Assembly (NCBI RefSeq): GCF_000340565.2
Contig: NZ_CP007203.1
Location: forward strand, 4,510,993-4,574,992
Direction: 5' to 3'
Source: Nodularia spumigena CCY9414
GTDB taxonomy: Bacteria; Cyanobacteriota; Cyanobacteriia; Cyanobacteriales; Nostocaceae
Length of the DNA: 64,000 bases
The notes under the pieces were generated by a model that saw only the letters and a program-made list of their open reading frames with translations, ran no database searches and was not told the origin of the DNA. The position numbers and the translations under genes are program-made. Shown in pieces: positions 46,334 to 54,250 of the stretch (positions within the stretch are counted from its first letter, which is position 1; each line of letters starts with the position of its first letter).

Positions 46334-46485
46334 GACACCTGTAGTTTTCAGATCATCTACCAAATTAAGCAGTTGATAGCAGCAAGTTTACTTGCTAAAA
46401 ACTGCACCAAGCAATCACCACAGAAGTGTTCTTTGAAAGTTGCTCATATTGGCCGATGTAATTTTGAAACCTACAGGTGTCAATT
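46334..46485. repeat. Inverted repeat flanking ~120 bp after petD
   Basis: TTGACACCTGTAG near 46334-46346 is matched by CTACAGGTGTCAA near 46472-46484, 13 bp exactly, with partly complementary flanks. Between them lies non-coding DNA with the short palindrome AGCAAGTTTACTTGCT (46382-46397). Could be a large terminator stem or a small mobile element. Confidence 0.6.
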
Positions 46486-46609
46486 TTAGTAATCCAGGTA
46501 GTATCTGGAGTTTTGAGTTGGGGAGAAAAAATATATTCCCAACGGGAAAGTTGCCAAAAAGCAACAAATACAGACATTTTTTACGAAAGTTATATTCAAG
46601 TCAAGGTCA

Positions 46610-47053
46610 ATGCTTAGCATAGTGCAGCAAGACCATCTGGCGGTGAAGAGCGAACTAAAGCTCCTAAACTACGTACAACAATGGTTTGAGCGATTCAGTC
46701 TAAAATATTTGTCACAATTTGGCTGGTCAGAAAGCCAATTGTATCGCCTCAATTTAGCATTAGCGGAGGGTTTTACCAACGCAGTTCGTCACGCTCATGG
46801 TGCTTTACCACCAGAAACGACCATAGAGATTGAAGTTAGTCTGTGGATTGACAGACTGGAAATCAGAATTTGGGATCACGGAAAACCCTTCAACCCTGAT
46901 GCGATCGCCGAGCCACAGCCAGGTACACTCCAAGTAGGGGGATATGGCTGGTTTCTCCTGCGACGATTGGCTGACCATGTTGTCTACGAACGCAGTGCCG
47001 ATGGTAAAAATTGTTTACTGATTCTCAAATATGCTAGAGAAGATAAAAAGTAG
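46610..47053 (+). CDS. RsbW-type anti-sigma/Ser-Thr kinase ATPase domain protein
   Basis: 147 residues, a single HATPase_c_2 domain. N-box LALAEGFTNAVRHAHG near 49-64, G1 box RIWDHGKPFNP near 88-98 and G2 box GGYGWFLLRRLADHV near 115-129. Family knowledge: such proteins phosphorylate anti-sigma-factor antagonists of the SpoIIAA/RsbV type, or act with PP2C proteins in partner-switching modules. No partner gene lies next to it; the PP2C at 12595 is far away. Its target is unknown. Confidence 0.85.
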   Translation: MLSIVQQDHLAVKSELKLLNYVQQWFERFSLKYLSQFGWSESQLYRLNLALAEGFTNAVRHAHGALPPETTIEIEVSLWIDRLEIRIWDHGKPFNPDAIAEPQPGTLQVGGYGWFLLRRLADHVVYERSADGKNCLLILKYAREDKK

Positions 47054-47079
47054 AAGAGTTGACCGAAAAACGAGACGCA

Positions 47080-47440
47080 AGCCCCTGACTTTAGGCATGG
47101 GGAGAAGGCGGTAAGAACTTTTAAGTTCCGTCAAACGATTGCGTGGCTTTAGCCACAGTGTTAAAATAGATTAGCGAGAAAACAAGTAGGAATAACCTTC
47201 AGCGCATTGAAGTATCCTAGTACGGAGCAATCCCGGCAACGGACATATCCGACTCGATTCGGAATAGTTAAAGGGCGAATAATGGCAGGATATGGAGCGT
47301 TCATCTTTAAAATATGAAGGACTCAGAAAGTATGCGCGAATGAGAGCAAAAGCTCTTTGAGTGAGTAGAGGGATACTTGAATGTCCCGTTGTCGCCTTTT
47401 TCAGGTAGGCAAGAATCCCCTGGCTTTAGACGTGGGGAGG
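47080..47440 (+). mobile_element. Decayed IS200/IS605-type element: two right-end-like hairpins with no tnpB
   Basis: Two similar stem-loops in the same direction, GCAAGCCCCTGACTTTAGG (47077-47095, with ATGGGGAG following) and CCCCTGGCTTTAGACGTGGGG (47417-47437), enclose ~310 bp with no open frame. The second, followed by AGGTTCAA, matches the right end of the TnpB element at 62171-62200 in layout (GAATCCCC ... GGGGAG.GTCAA) and both are preceded by GTCGCCT. This looks like what is left of an element after tnpB loss, possibly still holding a guide-RNA-like sequence. Confidence 0.55.
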
Positions 47441-47488
47441 TTCAAAATTAATCGTCAGTGATTTTTACCTTATTTTACTGAACTTTAA

Positions 47489-48652
47489 ATGGGGATTGGT
47501 ACAGTCAAAGCAAAGCTCAATTCGGATCATAGACTTAACAAACAAGCTGATCATGTCTTCGTGTTCTTAGAGATTTTTGCTCGCGAAGGTGGGATTCAAT
47601 CTTATGTTAAGGATATTTTTCATGCTTATTCGGGATTTGGTGCTGACTGTAGAGCCGAAGTGTTTTTGTTGCGAGATAGCGTTGACCACTCAAATCCTTG
47701 GGAGTCCGATAATTTAAAATTTCATTACTTTCAAAATCAGTCGCCTCAAATGGGGCGGCTGAAAATGGCCGTGGCTCTGTTGAAATTTTTTTTACAAAAA
47801 CGCCCCCAACACGTTTATTGCGGTCATATTAATTTAGCTGTACTAATTAAAACTCTATGCCAACCGTTGGGTATTCCCTACACAGTCCTCACTTATGGTA
47901 AAGAAGTTTGGGAACCTCTGAAAAACAGTGAAACAGATGCTTTAGCATCAGCAAATTCCATATGGACAATTAGCCGCTACAGCCGCGATCGCGCTTGTGC
48001 TGCCAATGGTCTAAACTGTGAAAAAATCAAGATGCTACCTTGTGCCATTGATGGTGAGCAATTTACTCCTGGTTCTAAACAGCCAGAATTAATTGAGCAG
48101 TATGGCTTAGGTGGTACTAAAGTATTAATGACCGTGGCGCGATTGTGGTCAGGAGATATTTACAAAGGTGTAGATGTGACAATTCGCGCCCTACCCCGAT
48201 TAGCACAAGTGTTCCCAGAAGTCAAATATTTGGTAATTGGTCGGGGCGATGACCAACCACGATTAGCCCAGTTAGCAGAAGATTTAGGGGTGAGCGATCG
48301 CGTGGTGTTTGCGGGTTTTGTGCCGACAGAACAATTAATCGCCCACTATCGCCTCGCTGATGCTTATATTATGCCCTCTCAAGAAGGCTTTGGTATCGTT
48401 TATTTAGAGGCGATGGCTTGCGGTGTCCCAGTGCTATCCGGTGATGACGATGGCTCGGCTGACCCCTTGCAGGATGGTAAACTGGGGTGGCGAGTTCCGC
48501 ACCGCGACCCAGAGGCGGTAGCAACAGCTTGTATTGAAATTCTCCAAGGTGACGATCAGCGTTGTGATGGGGAATGGTTAAGAGAACAGGCGATCGCACT
48601 TTTTGGGATGAAAGCCTTTCAACAGCGTTTACAAGAACTGCTTTTATCCTAA
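47489..48652 (+). CDS. Family 4 glycosyltransferase
   Basis: 387 residues, GT-B fold. N-terminal domain: HVFVFLEIFAREGGIQSYVKDIF near 25-47 (acceptor-side Gly-rich loop). C-terminal domain: VLMTVARLWSGDIYKGVDV near 207-225, LVIGRGDDQPRL, FAGFVPTEQLIAHYRLADAYIMPSQEGFGIVYLEAMACGVPVL with the E-x7-E motif (EGFGIVYLE) that binds the nucleotide sugar phosphate. It probably builds an exopolysaccharide, lipopolysaccharide or glycolipid; the substrate is not deducible. It is transcribed alone, with no export genes nearby. ATG start chosen because it is the first in frame. Confidence 0.88.
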   Translation: MGIGTVKAKLNSDHRLNKQADHVFVFLEIFAREGGIQSYVKDIFHAYSGFGADCRAEVFLLRDSVDHSNPWESDNLKFHYFQNQSPQMGRLKMAVALLKFFLQKRPQHVYCGHINLAVLIKTLCQPLGIPYTVLTYGKEVWEPLKNSETDALASANSIWTISRYSRDRACAANGLNCEKIKMLPCAIDGEQFTPGSKQPELIEQYGLGGTKVLMTVARLWSGDIYKGVDVTIRALPRLAQVFPEVKYLVIGRGDDQPRLAQLAEDLGVSDRVVFAGFVPTEQLIAHYRLADAYIMPSQEGFGIVYLEAMACGVPVLSGDDDGSADPLQDGKLGWRVPHRDPEAVATACIEILQGDDQRCDGEWLREQAIALFGMKAFQQRLQELLLS

Positions 48653-48774
48653 GTAGTCAGCCCATAGTCCCAAGACTCAATTAATAATTCTTGACTTTTG
48701 GTAGTTGACTTTGGGCTTTTGACTCTCCATTAAACTCGCTATCCTAGAGGAAGAGCAAGACAATAATTTAAAAA

Positions 48775-49152
48775 ATGAGCCTAAAATCTTTGCAATTGAG
48801 TCTTGAAAATCTTCGCCCTTGGCTCACGGTGTTAGCAGTTTTCTGGTTGCTAGCATCATTAGGCTTAGGATGGTTGGTGAATTCGTTGTTAATTATCTTT
48901 GGTTTGCTGTTCTTGACACCCGTTGTCGCCTTCTTCGGGTTTCGCTGGTGGTTACAACGCAATTTAGTTAATGATCAATGTCCTGTCTGCAATTATGAAT
49001 TTACAGGCTTGAATAACACTCAGTTGCAGTGTCCTAATTGTGGAGAGCAATTATCAGTCACACAAGGTCATTTTCAGCGCTTCACACCAGAAGGCACAAT
49101 TGACATTAAAGCAATTGAAATACCAGCCAAATCACTAGAAGAACAAAAGTGA
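48775..49152 (+). CDS. Small membrane protein with two TM helices and a zinc ribbon
   Basis: 125 residues; family not named. Two hydrophobic helices (about 13-35 and 37-58: WLTVLAVFWLLASLGLGWLV, LLIIFGLLFLTPVVAFFGF) are followed by a CPVC ... CPNC zinc ribbon (about 69-88) and an acidic tail. The order is helices first, ribbon second, opposite to the protein at 3833-4288. Conserved proteins of this layout occur in cyanobacteria with unknown function. A degenerate run of GTTGACTTT-type repeats (48689-48725) lies just upstream. Confidence 0.7.
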   Translation: MSLKSLQLSLENLRPWLTVLAVFWLLASLGLGWLVNSLLIIFGLLFLTPVVAFFGFRWWLQRNLVNDQCPVCNYEFTGLNNTQLQCPNCGEQLSVTQGHFQRFTPEGTIDIKAIEIPAKSLEEQK

Positions 49153-49214
49153 ACCGACGGTATATGTATAATTACTGAAATCAGGGCGGGCATCTTTGCC
49201 CTCACCCACAAGAT

Positions 49215-50075
49215 TTATATTATGATTCGGTGATCAATTGGTAGAGAGAAATCGCGAGACCATTCATTCCAAGAACCAAAATAATTTCTGCTATAAATAC
49301 CAGCTTGTTGTAAAGCAATCATTGTATTAGCAGCCCTGGAACCTTTAAAGCAATAAATATACACTTTTGCATGGGAAGTAATACCCACAGATTGACAAAT
49401 TTCTAAAATTTCTGCTGGTGAGCGAAACATCGGGATTTCAGCGTCGCAATTCATTAAACGATGCCATTCCAACCATACAGCATTCGGGATTCTGCCTTTG
49501 CGGGGACAAAAATCAGGACTGTAGGGAGAAGAACTTAGTCCTTGCCATTCATTGCGATCGCGCACATCTAATTTTATAATTTTCGGGTCATCCAGAGCCT
49601 GTAACATCTCTTCTGTAGTCACCATGATTGCCGCGTCAGGATGCGCTGTAAATACCTTGCTTTTACGAATAGGTACTTCCCCTTGAGTGGTAGGTAATCC
49701 AGCCGTTAGCCAGGCTTTATAACCCCCGTGCAGCACAGATACTTGAGTACAACCTAAATACTTCAGCAAAAAAGCTGCTCTACAAGACTGCCCATAACCC
49801 TGATTTAAAGCATCTTCATAGACAATCAACTTTTCTGCACCAGAAATTCCGGCTTTACTCAACAGTTCAGAAAAATGCTGGGATAATTTCTTTAATCCGT
49901 CAGCTTGAGAGTTTTCTAAAAGGTAAGTAAATAATTCTCGGATATTGATAGCACCAGGAAGATGGGATTTAATATATTCTTCAGGACTGCGGGTATCAAT
50001 AATGGCAATTTGTGATGAATCTTCTGCTAACAAAGATGTGAGTTCTTGGGGGGAAATCAGTAATTTTGTATCCAA
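49215..50075 (-). CDS. Tandem-rhodanese sulfurtransferase
   Basis: 286 residues with two rhodanese modules. N-terminal module (~1-135): IAIIDTRSPEEYIKSHLPGAINI near 18-40, inactive. C-terminal module (~150-285): IIKLDVRDRNEWQG and the active loop YIYCFKGSRAANTMIAL with the catalytic cysteine near 240 (C-x2-G-x-R). Predicted thiosulfate or mercaptopyruvate sulfurtransferase, cytosolic. The start is TTG, with GGAAAATAATATC just before it and no ATG upstream of the conserved part. Confidence 0.88.
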   Translation of the reverse strand: MDTKLLISPQELTSLLAEDSSQIAIIDTRSPEEYIKSHLPGAINIRELFTYLLENSQADGLKKLSQHFSELLSKAGISGAEKLIVYEDALNQGYGQSCRAAFLLKYLGCTQVSVLHGGYKAWLTAGLPTTQGEVPIRKSKVFTAHPDAAIMVTTEEMLQALDDPKIIKLDVRDRNEWQGLSSSPYSPDFCPRKGRIPNAVWLEWHRLMNCDAEIPMFRSPAEILEICQSVGITSHAKVYIYCFKGSRAANTMIALQQAGIYSRNYFGSWNEWSRDFSLPIDHRIII

Positions 50076-50424
50076 GATATTATTTTCCTGTTAACGTGCC
50101 ATTAAGCATTATCGCGTCCTGGATATTGGCACTTTGAAGTTAATATCACAGAAGAATAAATCTTGAATGTTTTGGAATAACTTTTTTTTACGAACCGCCA
50201 AGTACGCCAAGTACGCCAAGGGAGAAAGAGAAGAAACAAGTGCTTAAAGGAAGTTTTAGATAACCCTTTTGTTAATATTACAGTTGCAACTATTGAGGGT
50301 TATAGAAATCCTGAGTAGGATTATTTTATAGAGTCATTCCCTAAAAACATCTCCAGAGAAATGGATTAAAGTCTTAATAATGGTGCGTTACTTCATCCTA
50401 ACGCGCCACTACAATACTTAATTC
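50076..50424. other. Intergenic region with tandem CGCCAAGTA repeats
   Basis: About 350 bp. Near 50196-50221 there are three copies of a CGCCAAGTA-like unit. The rest is AT-rich, without a gene; it should hold the rhodanese promoter and the 3' end of the higBA transcript. Confidence 0.5.
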
Positions 50425-50826
50425 TTATTCCATAAATAAACTAGAATCTACATGAAAAAAATATCCTAGCTTCCGAGATTGTTCTGTATTTATCTTCTCT
50501 TGTCCATTGACAATATTATTAAATATATCTTCACTCCCTAAAACCGCTACTAAATCTTCTTTGTTTTTATCAGATTCCTCTAAAATAAATAACAACATAT
50601 CTCGAGGATTCTTCTGCTGGCTTGGCTGATAATATTCTTGTTCAAACTTTTCAATTAAAGTAATTAACAACTGATAAACTTCATTTTCTTCAGGAGTGCG
50701 TTCCCGGTGCATTAAATCTTCAACTATCGCTAAAGCTTGCTCATTTTCTGCTTCAGTCTTGATAAGCTTGGGAAGATAAGCTGTTAATAATTCCTTGTAT
50801 TTATCTAGATTAAAAGTAAGGGTCAT
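50425..50826 (-). CDS. Antitoxin HigA-like HTH protein
   Basis: 133 residues from the ATG at 50826 (MTLTFNLDKYKELL...). The C-terminal third is a helix-turn-helix of the HigA type (NPRDMLLFILEESDKNKEDLVAVLG, DIFNNIVNGQEKINTEQSRKLGYFFHVD). The N-terminal part has the ENEQALAIVEDLMHRERTPEENEVYQLL segment common to this subfamily. The start overlaps the end of the toxin gene by 17 bp, with GGAAAG before it, so translation is coupled. The order toxin then antitoxin is that of higBA. It should bind HigB and repress the shared promoter. Confidence 0.85.
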   Translation of the reverse strand: MTLTFNLDKYKELLTAYLPKLIKTEAENEQALAIVEDLMHRERTPEENEVYQLLITLIEKFEQEYYQPSQQKNPRDMLLFILEESDKNKEDLVAVLGSEDIFNNIVNGQEKINTEQSRKLGYFFHVDSSLFME

Positions 50827-51109
50827 CTTTCCAATTCTCCTTATCATATTCAGCGTGAGTGAGGATATATTTAATATAAATTAACTGCCCTTCATAATCT
50901 ATACTAACAATCAAGCGATATTTATTCCCCTTAATATTGAAAACAGTAAAATTACTAACGGCTTCTGCTTTAGGAAAAACCTGCTGTACTTCAACTAATT
51001 TTGACCATCTCGCTTTAATAGCAACCTTATACCAATTGTTTAGGGCTTCCTGACAATCTGCATGGTTTTGTGCATATTCTCTTAAGATTCTAAAACTAAT
51101 AACGTGCAT
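50810..51109 (-). CDS. Toxin HigB-like mRNA interferase
   Basis: 99 residues from the ATG at 51109, preceded by CAGGGAA. MHVISFRILREYAQNHADCQ is the usual start of the HigB_toxin family; KARWSKLVEVQQVFPKAEAV, FNIKGNKYRLIVSIDY and IYIKYILTHAEYDKENW follow, the last including the histidine/aspartate used for mRNA cleavage in related enzymes. Family knowledge: ribosome-dependent endoribonuclease that slows growth when the antitoxin is degraded. It is translated just before its antitoxin. It lies beside dnaE-N and a dispersed repeat. Confidence 0.86.
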   Translation of the reverse strand: MHVISFRILREYAQNHADCQEALNNWYKVAIKARWSKLVEVQQVFPKAEAVSNFTVFNIKGNKYRLIVSIDYEGQLIYIKYILTHAEYDKENWKDDPYF

Positions 51110-51237
51110 TTTCCCTGATAACAAGATTAGCTAACAAATAAAATAAGCTCGTAGTAAGCGACTCTAGCCCTTCCCGATTCGTTTGTGTAGGGTTTCTGAT
51201 AGGAGATGGAGAGGACTAAAGTCCTCACTACCTACAA

Positions 51238-51333
51238 AGCCCCTCCTCGCTTGCGGTGAACCAGCGCTGTAGGCGGGTTTCCCACCGTAGGCGACTGGTG
51301 AACCCGAAGGGGGAGGGGTTGGGGTGGGGTTCT
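51238..51333. repeat. Left arm of a ~97-bp inverted repeat flanking dnaE-N
   Basis: Contains TTGCGGTGAACCAGCGCTG ... AGGCGGGTTTCCCACCG ... GACTGGTGAACCCGAAGG. It is almost identical, in inverted orientation, to 54082-54180, differing mainly in the length of G runs. It ends at the stop codon of dnaE-N. Confidence 0.93.
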
Positions 51334-53963
51334 TACTTCGGTAAACCATGCACTTGCAGCAAGTCTAATTCCTGGGCAAATATTTCATCAATTGGTAACA
51401 TTTGCCCGTCAGTGGTCATGAATTTATGGTCTTTTGTGGCGCGAATAGTTGAACCATCTTCTAGACTATATTCAAATACTTCTTGCTCTCCCCGATTATG
51501 CCACTGTGCAATGGGTTGAGTGTAAACATTACCATTATTATCAACGCTGTAAACACTACATTCAATGGCTTTTTCGACAATTTCCCCAATGGGAATATAG
51601 CCATATTCTACTGTTAAAATCTCTGTATCATAGCTTAAACAATATTCGGCAAACTTCAACATTTGCTCAAATAATTCATCAGCTACTTGTTTTTTTACTC
51701 CATTCTTCGCCGCACCATCTACGAATTTTTCTCGCTGCTTTTGCATCTCAGAAACTTTCTTTTTACCCATTGCGCGGCGCAGCAAGTCGGCTTGTCCTAG
51801 AGAATATCCGGCCATATCTTGAGCAATTTTCATGATTTGCTCTTGATAAACCATGATTCCATAGGTTTCATTTAATATTGGTTCTAAAATAGCACTTTGA
51901 TAATCAATTGCTTCCCTTCCGTGTTTGCGGTTAATAAATTTGGGAATTAGTCCCGCGTCTAAGGGGCCTGGTCGATACAGCGCCAAAATCGAAGAAATAT
52001 CTTCAATATTAGAAGGTTTCAAATCTCGGACTATTTGACGCATTCCTGAAGATTCTAATTGAAATATTCCTTCTAATTCCCCAGCTTCTAAAAGTTCATA
52101 AGATTTTTTGACATCTTTGGGTAGGTTGCTATGTTCACCTTTGGCTAAGATTTTCTGCGCTTTTCTTTCCTGACCTGTAATTTCATCTGGGTCAATGCGA
52201 TAGCCTTTTGTTTCTTCAATTAAATCAATTGTCCTTTGAATTAGTGTCAGGTTACGTAACCCTAGAAAATCCATTTTTAACAAACCCATTGATTCCAAGT
52301 CTTCCATGAAATACTGGGTAATTACTGAACCGTCATTATTTCTTTGAAGCGGGACAATTTCATCTAAGGGGTCAGCAGATATAACTACGCCGGCTGCGTG
52401 GACACCAAAGTTTTTGTTAGTTCCTTCAATGCGGATGGCCATATCCAGCCAATGGCGCACATGAGCATTATTATCATATCTTTCTTTAAATTCCGGGGCT
52501 GGAGTTTTATCCGAAATCATCACTTTCAGTTTGGTGGGTTTACCCCGCACCACTGGAATTAGTTTCGCCATTTTATCTGCTTCCCCATAAGGAATATTCA
52601 ATACTCTGGCGACATCTTTTAACACAGCTTTGGACGTTAAGCGGTTAAATGTGATAATTTGAGCAACTCTATCTTTACCATATTTTTCTGTGACATATTC
52701 AATGACTTTATCACGTTTCTCAATGCAGAAATCTGTATCAATATCAGGCATTGATTTACGTTCTGGGTTCAAGAATCTCTCGAATAATAAGCCATGATGC
52801 ACTGGGTCAATGTTGGTAATCTTCATAGCATACGCAACCAATGAACCAGCCGCAGAACCCCGACCGGGACCGACAGGAATATTATTATCTCTGGCAAATT
52901 TGATGTAATCCCACACCACTAAAAAGTATGTAGAAAAACCCATTGTTTGCAGCATTTTTAATTCATATTCTAATCTCTCTTTATAGACTGGATCAACTTC
53001 GCTGCGGGATTTGCGATTTAATCTTTCTAATAATCCGTTCCAAGCTACTTCTTCGGCGTAGGTGTCAGGAGTATGACCAGAGGGAATTGGTGGTGTGGGA
53101 ATTTGAGGATCACCCATGATATCGTAAACGCCCACTTTATCGGCGACTTCTTCGGTGGTGGCGATCGCCTCGGCAATGATATCATCTGGTAAATGGTCAC
53201 GAAATAGCTGCTTCATCTCATCGGCAGATTTGAGATATTCTGTGCCGCTATAACGCATTCGTTTATCTTCACTAATTAGCTGTCCAGTTTGAATACATAG
53301 CAAAGCGTCGTGTGCTTCGACATCAAAACAAGAGATAAAATGAGAATCGTTAGTAGCAATAAATTTAATATTTAATTCCCGCGCAATTTTAACGATTTCA
53401 ACGTTAACAATGCGGTCTTCTTGGGAACCGTGGTCTTGAATTTCTAAATAATAATCATCACCAAAGATTTCTTTATACCATTTGGCAATTTTCCGGGCTG
53501 CGTCTGGTCTATTACTCAGGATAGCTTGGGGAATTTCTCCACCTAAACAAGCACTGGTGACTATTAACCCTTCTCGATATTGTTTGAGTAAATCTTTGTT
53601 AATACAAGGACGCGAAAAAATTCCTTTTCCTTGCACACCGTCGAGGTGGGAAATTGTGGTAATTTTAACTAAGTTCTTATAACCTTGAGTATTTTTAGCT
53701 AAAACGACTTGATGATATTTAGGACGGCGTTCTTGTTTAGTGAAATCGCCGTTAATAATATACATTTCGTTGCCAATAATTGGCTTAATACTTTTACTAC
53801 GGCAAATTTTAATTAATTCTACCGCACCATACATGACACCGTGATCGGTGAGTGCGATCGCCTTCATCCCCAAAGATATCGCATGATCTACCAATTCCGG
53901 TAGCTGACTGGCTCCATCGAGTAAACTGTAATCACTATGAATATGTAACGGCACAAAGGACAT
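51333..53963 (-). CDS. dnaE: DNA polymerase III alpha subunit, N-terminal half, with split intein N-fragment (DnaE-N)
   Basis: 876 residues from the ATG at 53963 ([20 protein letters not shown]); an ORF start 7 codons earlier is not supported. PHP domain at the N-terminus ([18 protein letters not shown]), then the palm with [15 protein letters not shown] and the catalytic acids in [13 protein letters not shown], followed by [25 protein letters not shown] and [11 protein letters not shown]. The extein ends at LKFAEY; from [14 protein letters not shown] (residue 775) to the stop the protein is the N-part of the split DnaE intein (102 residues). The C-terminal polymerase half must be encoded elsewhere with the intein C-part, and active DnaE is made by trans-splicing. 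Confidence 0.97.
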   Translation of the reverse strand: MSFVPLHIHSDYSLLDGASQLPELVDHAISLGMKAIALTDHGVMYGAVELIKICRSKSIKPIIGNEMYIINGDFTKQERRPKYHQVVLAKNTQGYKNLVKITTISHLDGVQGKGIFSRPCINKDLLKQYREGLIVTSACLGGEIPQAILSNRPDAARKIAKWYKEIFGDDYYLEIQDHGSQEDRIVNVEIVKIARELNIKFIATNDSHFISCFDVEAHDALLCIQTGQLISEDKRMRYSGTEYLKSADEMKQLFRDHLPDDIIAEAIATTEEVADKVGVYDIMGDPQIPTPPIPSGHTPDTYAEEVAWNGLLERLNRKSRSEVDPVYKERLEYELKMLQTMGFSTYFLVVWDYIKFARDNNIPVGPGRGSAAGSLVAYAMKITNIDPVHHGLLFERFLNPERKSMPDIDTDFCIEKRDKVIEYVTEKYGKDRVAQIITFNRLTSKAVLKDVARVLNIPYGEADKMAKLIPVVRGKPTKLKVMISDKTPAPEFKERYDNNAHVRHWLDMAIRIEGTNKNFGVHAAGVVISADPLDEIVPLQRNNDGSVITQYFMEDLESMGLLKMDFLGLRNLTLIQRTIDLIEETKGYRIDPDEITGQERKAQKILAKGEHSNLPKDVKKSYELLEAGELEGIFQLESSGMRQIVRDLKPSNIEDISSILALYRPGPLDAGLIPKFINRKHGREAIDYQSAILEPILNETYGIMVYQEQIMKIAQDMAGYSLGQADLLRRAMGKKKVSEMQKQREKFVDGAAKNGVKKQVADELFEQMLKFAEYCLSYDTEILTVEYGYIPIGEIVEKAIECSVYSVDNNGNVYTQPIAQWHNRGEQEVFEYSLEDGSTIRATKDHKFMTTDGQMLPIDEIFAQELDLLQVHGLPK
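51336..51641 (-). other. Split intein DnaE-n coding segment
   Basis: 102 residues. Cys1 codon at 51639-51641; block [15 protein letters not shown]; block [18 protein letters not shown] with the TxxH-type motif (RATKDH); ends at HGLPK. Close in sequence and length to the Npu/Ssp/Ana DnaE-n inteins. No homing endonuclease. Confidence 0.97.
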
Positions 53964-54250
53964 ATAATACTTCTCCAAGCACAAGCTGATAGCAATTTTC
54001 TACCATAAGGTCAAAATTGACACCTGATTTTTTTAAATTACGAATTACAAATTATAGCGTTTTCTAGTTTCGTGAGGTATGAGAACCCCACCCCCAACCC
54101 CCTCCCCCTTCGGGTTCACCAGTCGCCTACGGTGGGAAACCCGCCTACAGCGCTGGTTCACCGCAAGCGAGGAGGGGGCTATGATACGGCTTATATGATT
54201 ACGAATTACGTTAGCGAAGCTCATCCGAAGGAGGCATTACGAATTACGAA
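53964..54250. repeat. Right arm of the dnaE inverted repeat plus ATTACGA heptads
   Basis: The right arm is 54082-54180. Heptads of the ATTACGA type occur at about 54036-54052 and 54196-54270, the latter running into the 3' end of the next gene. No CDS. Confidence 0.85.

Noticed and set aside
51164..51349. Pro/Ser-rich open frame at the left repeat arm
   Set aside because: It lies wholly in the dispersed repeat; similar frames appear in the right arm.
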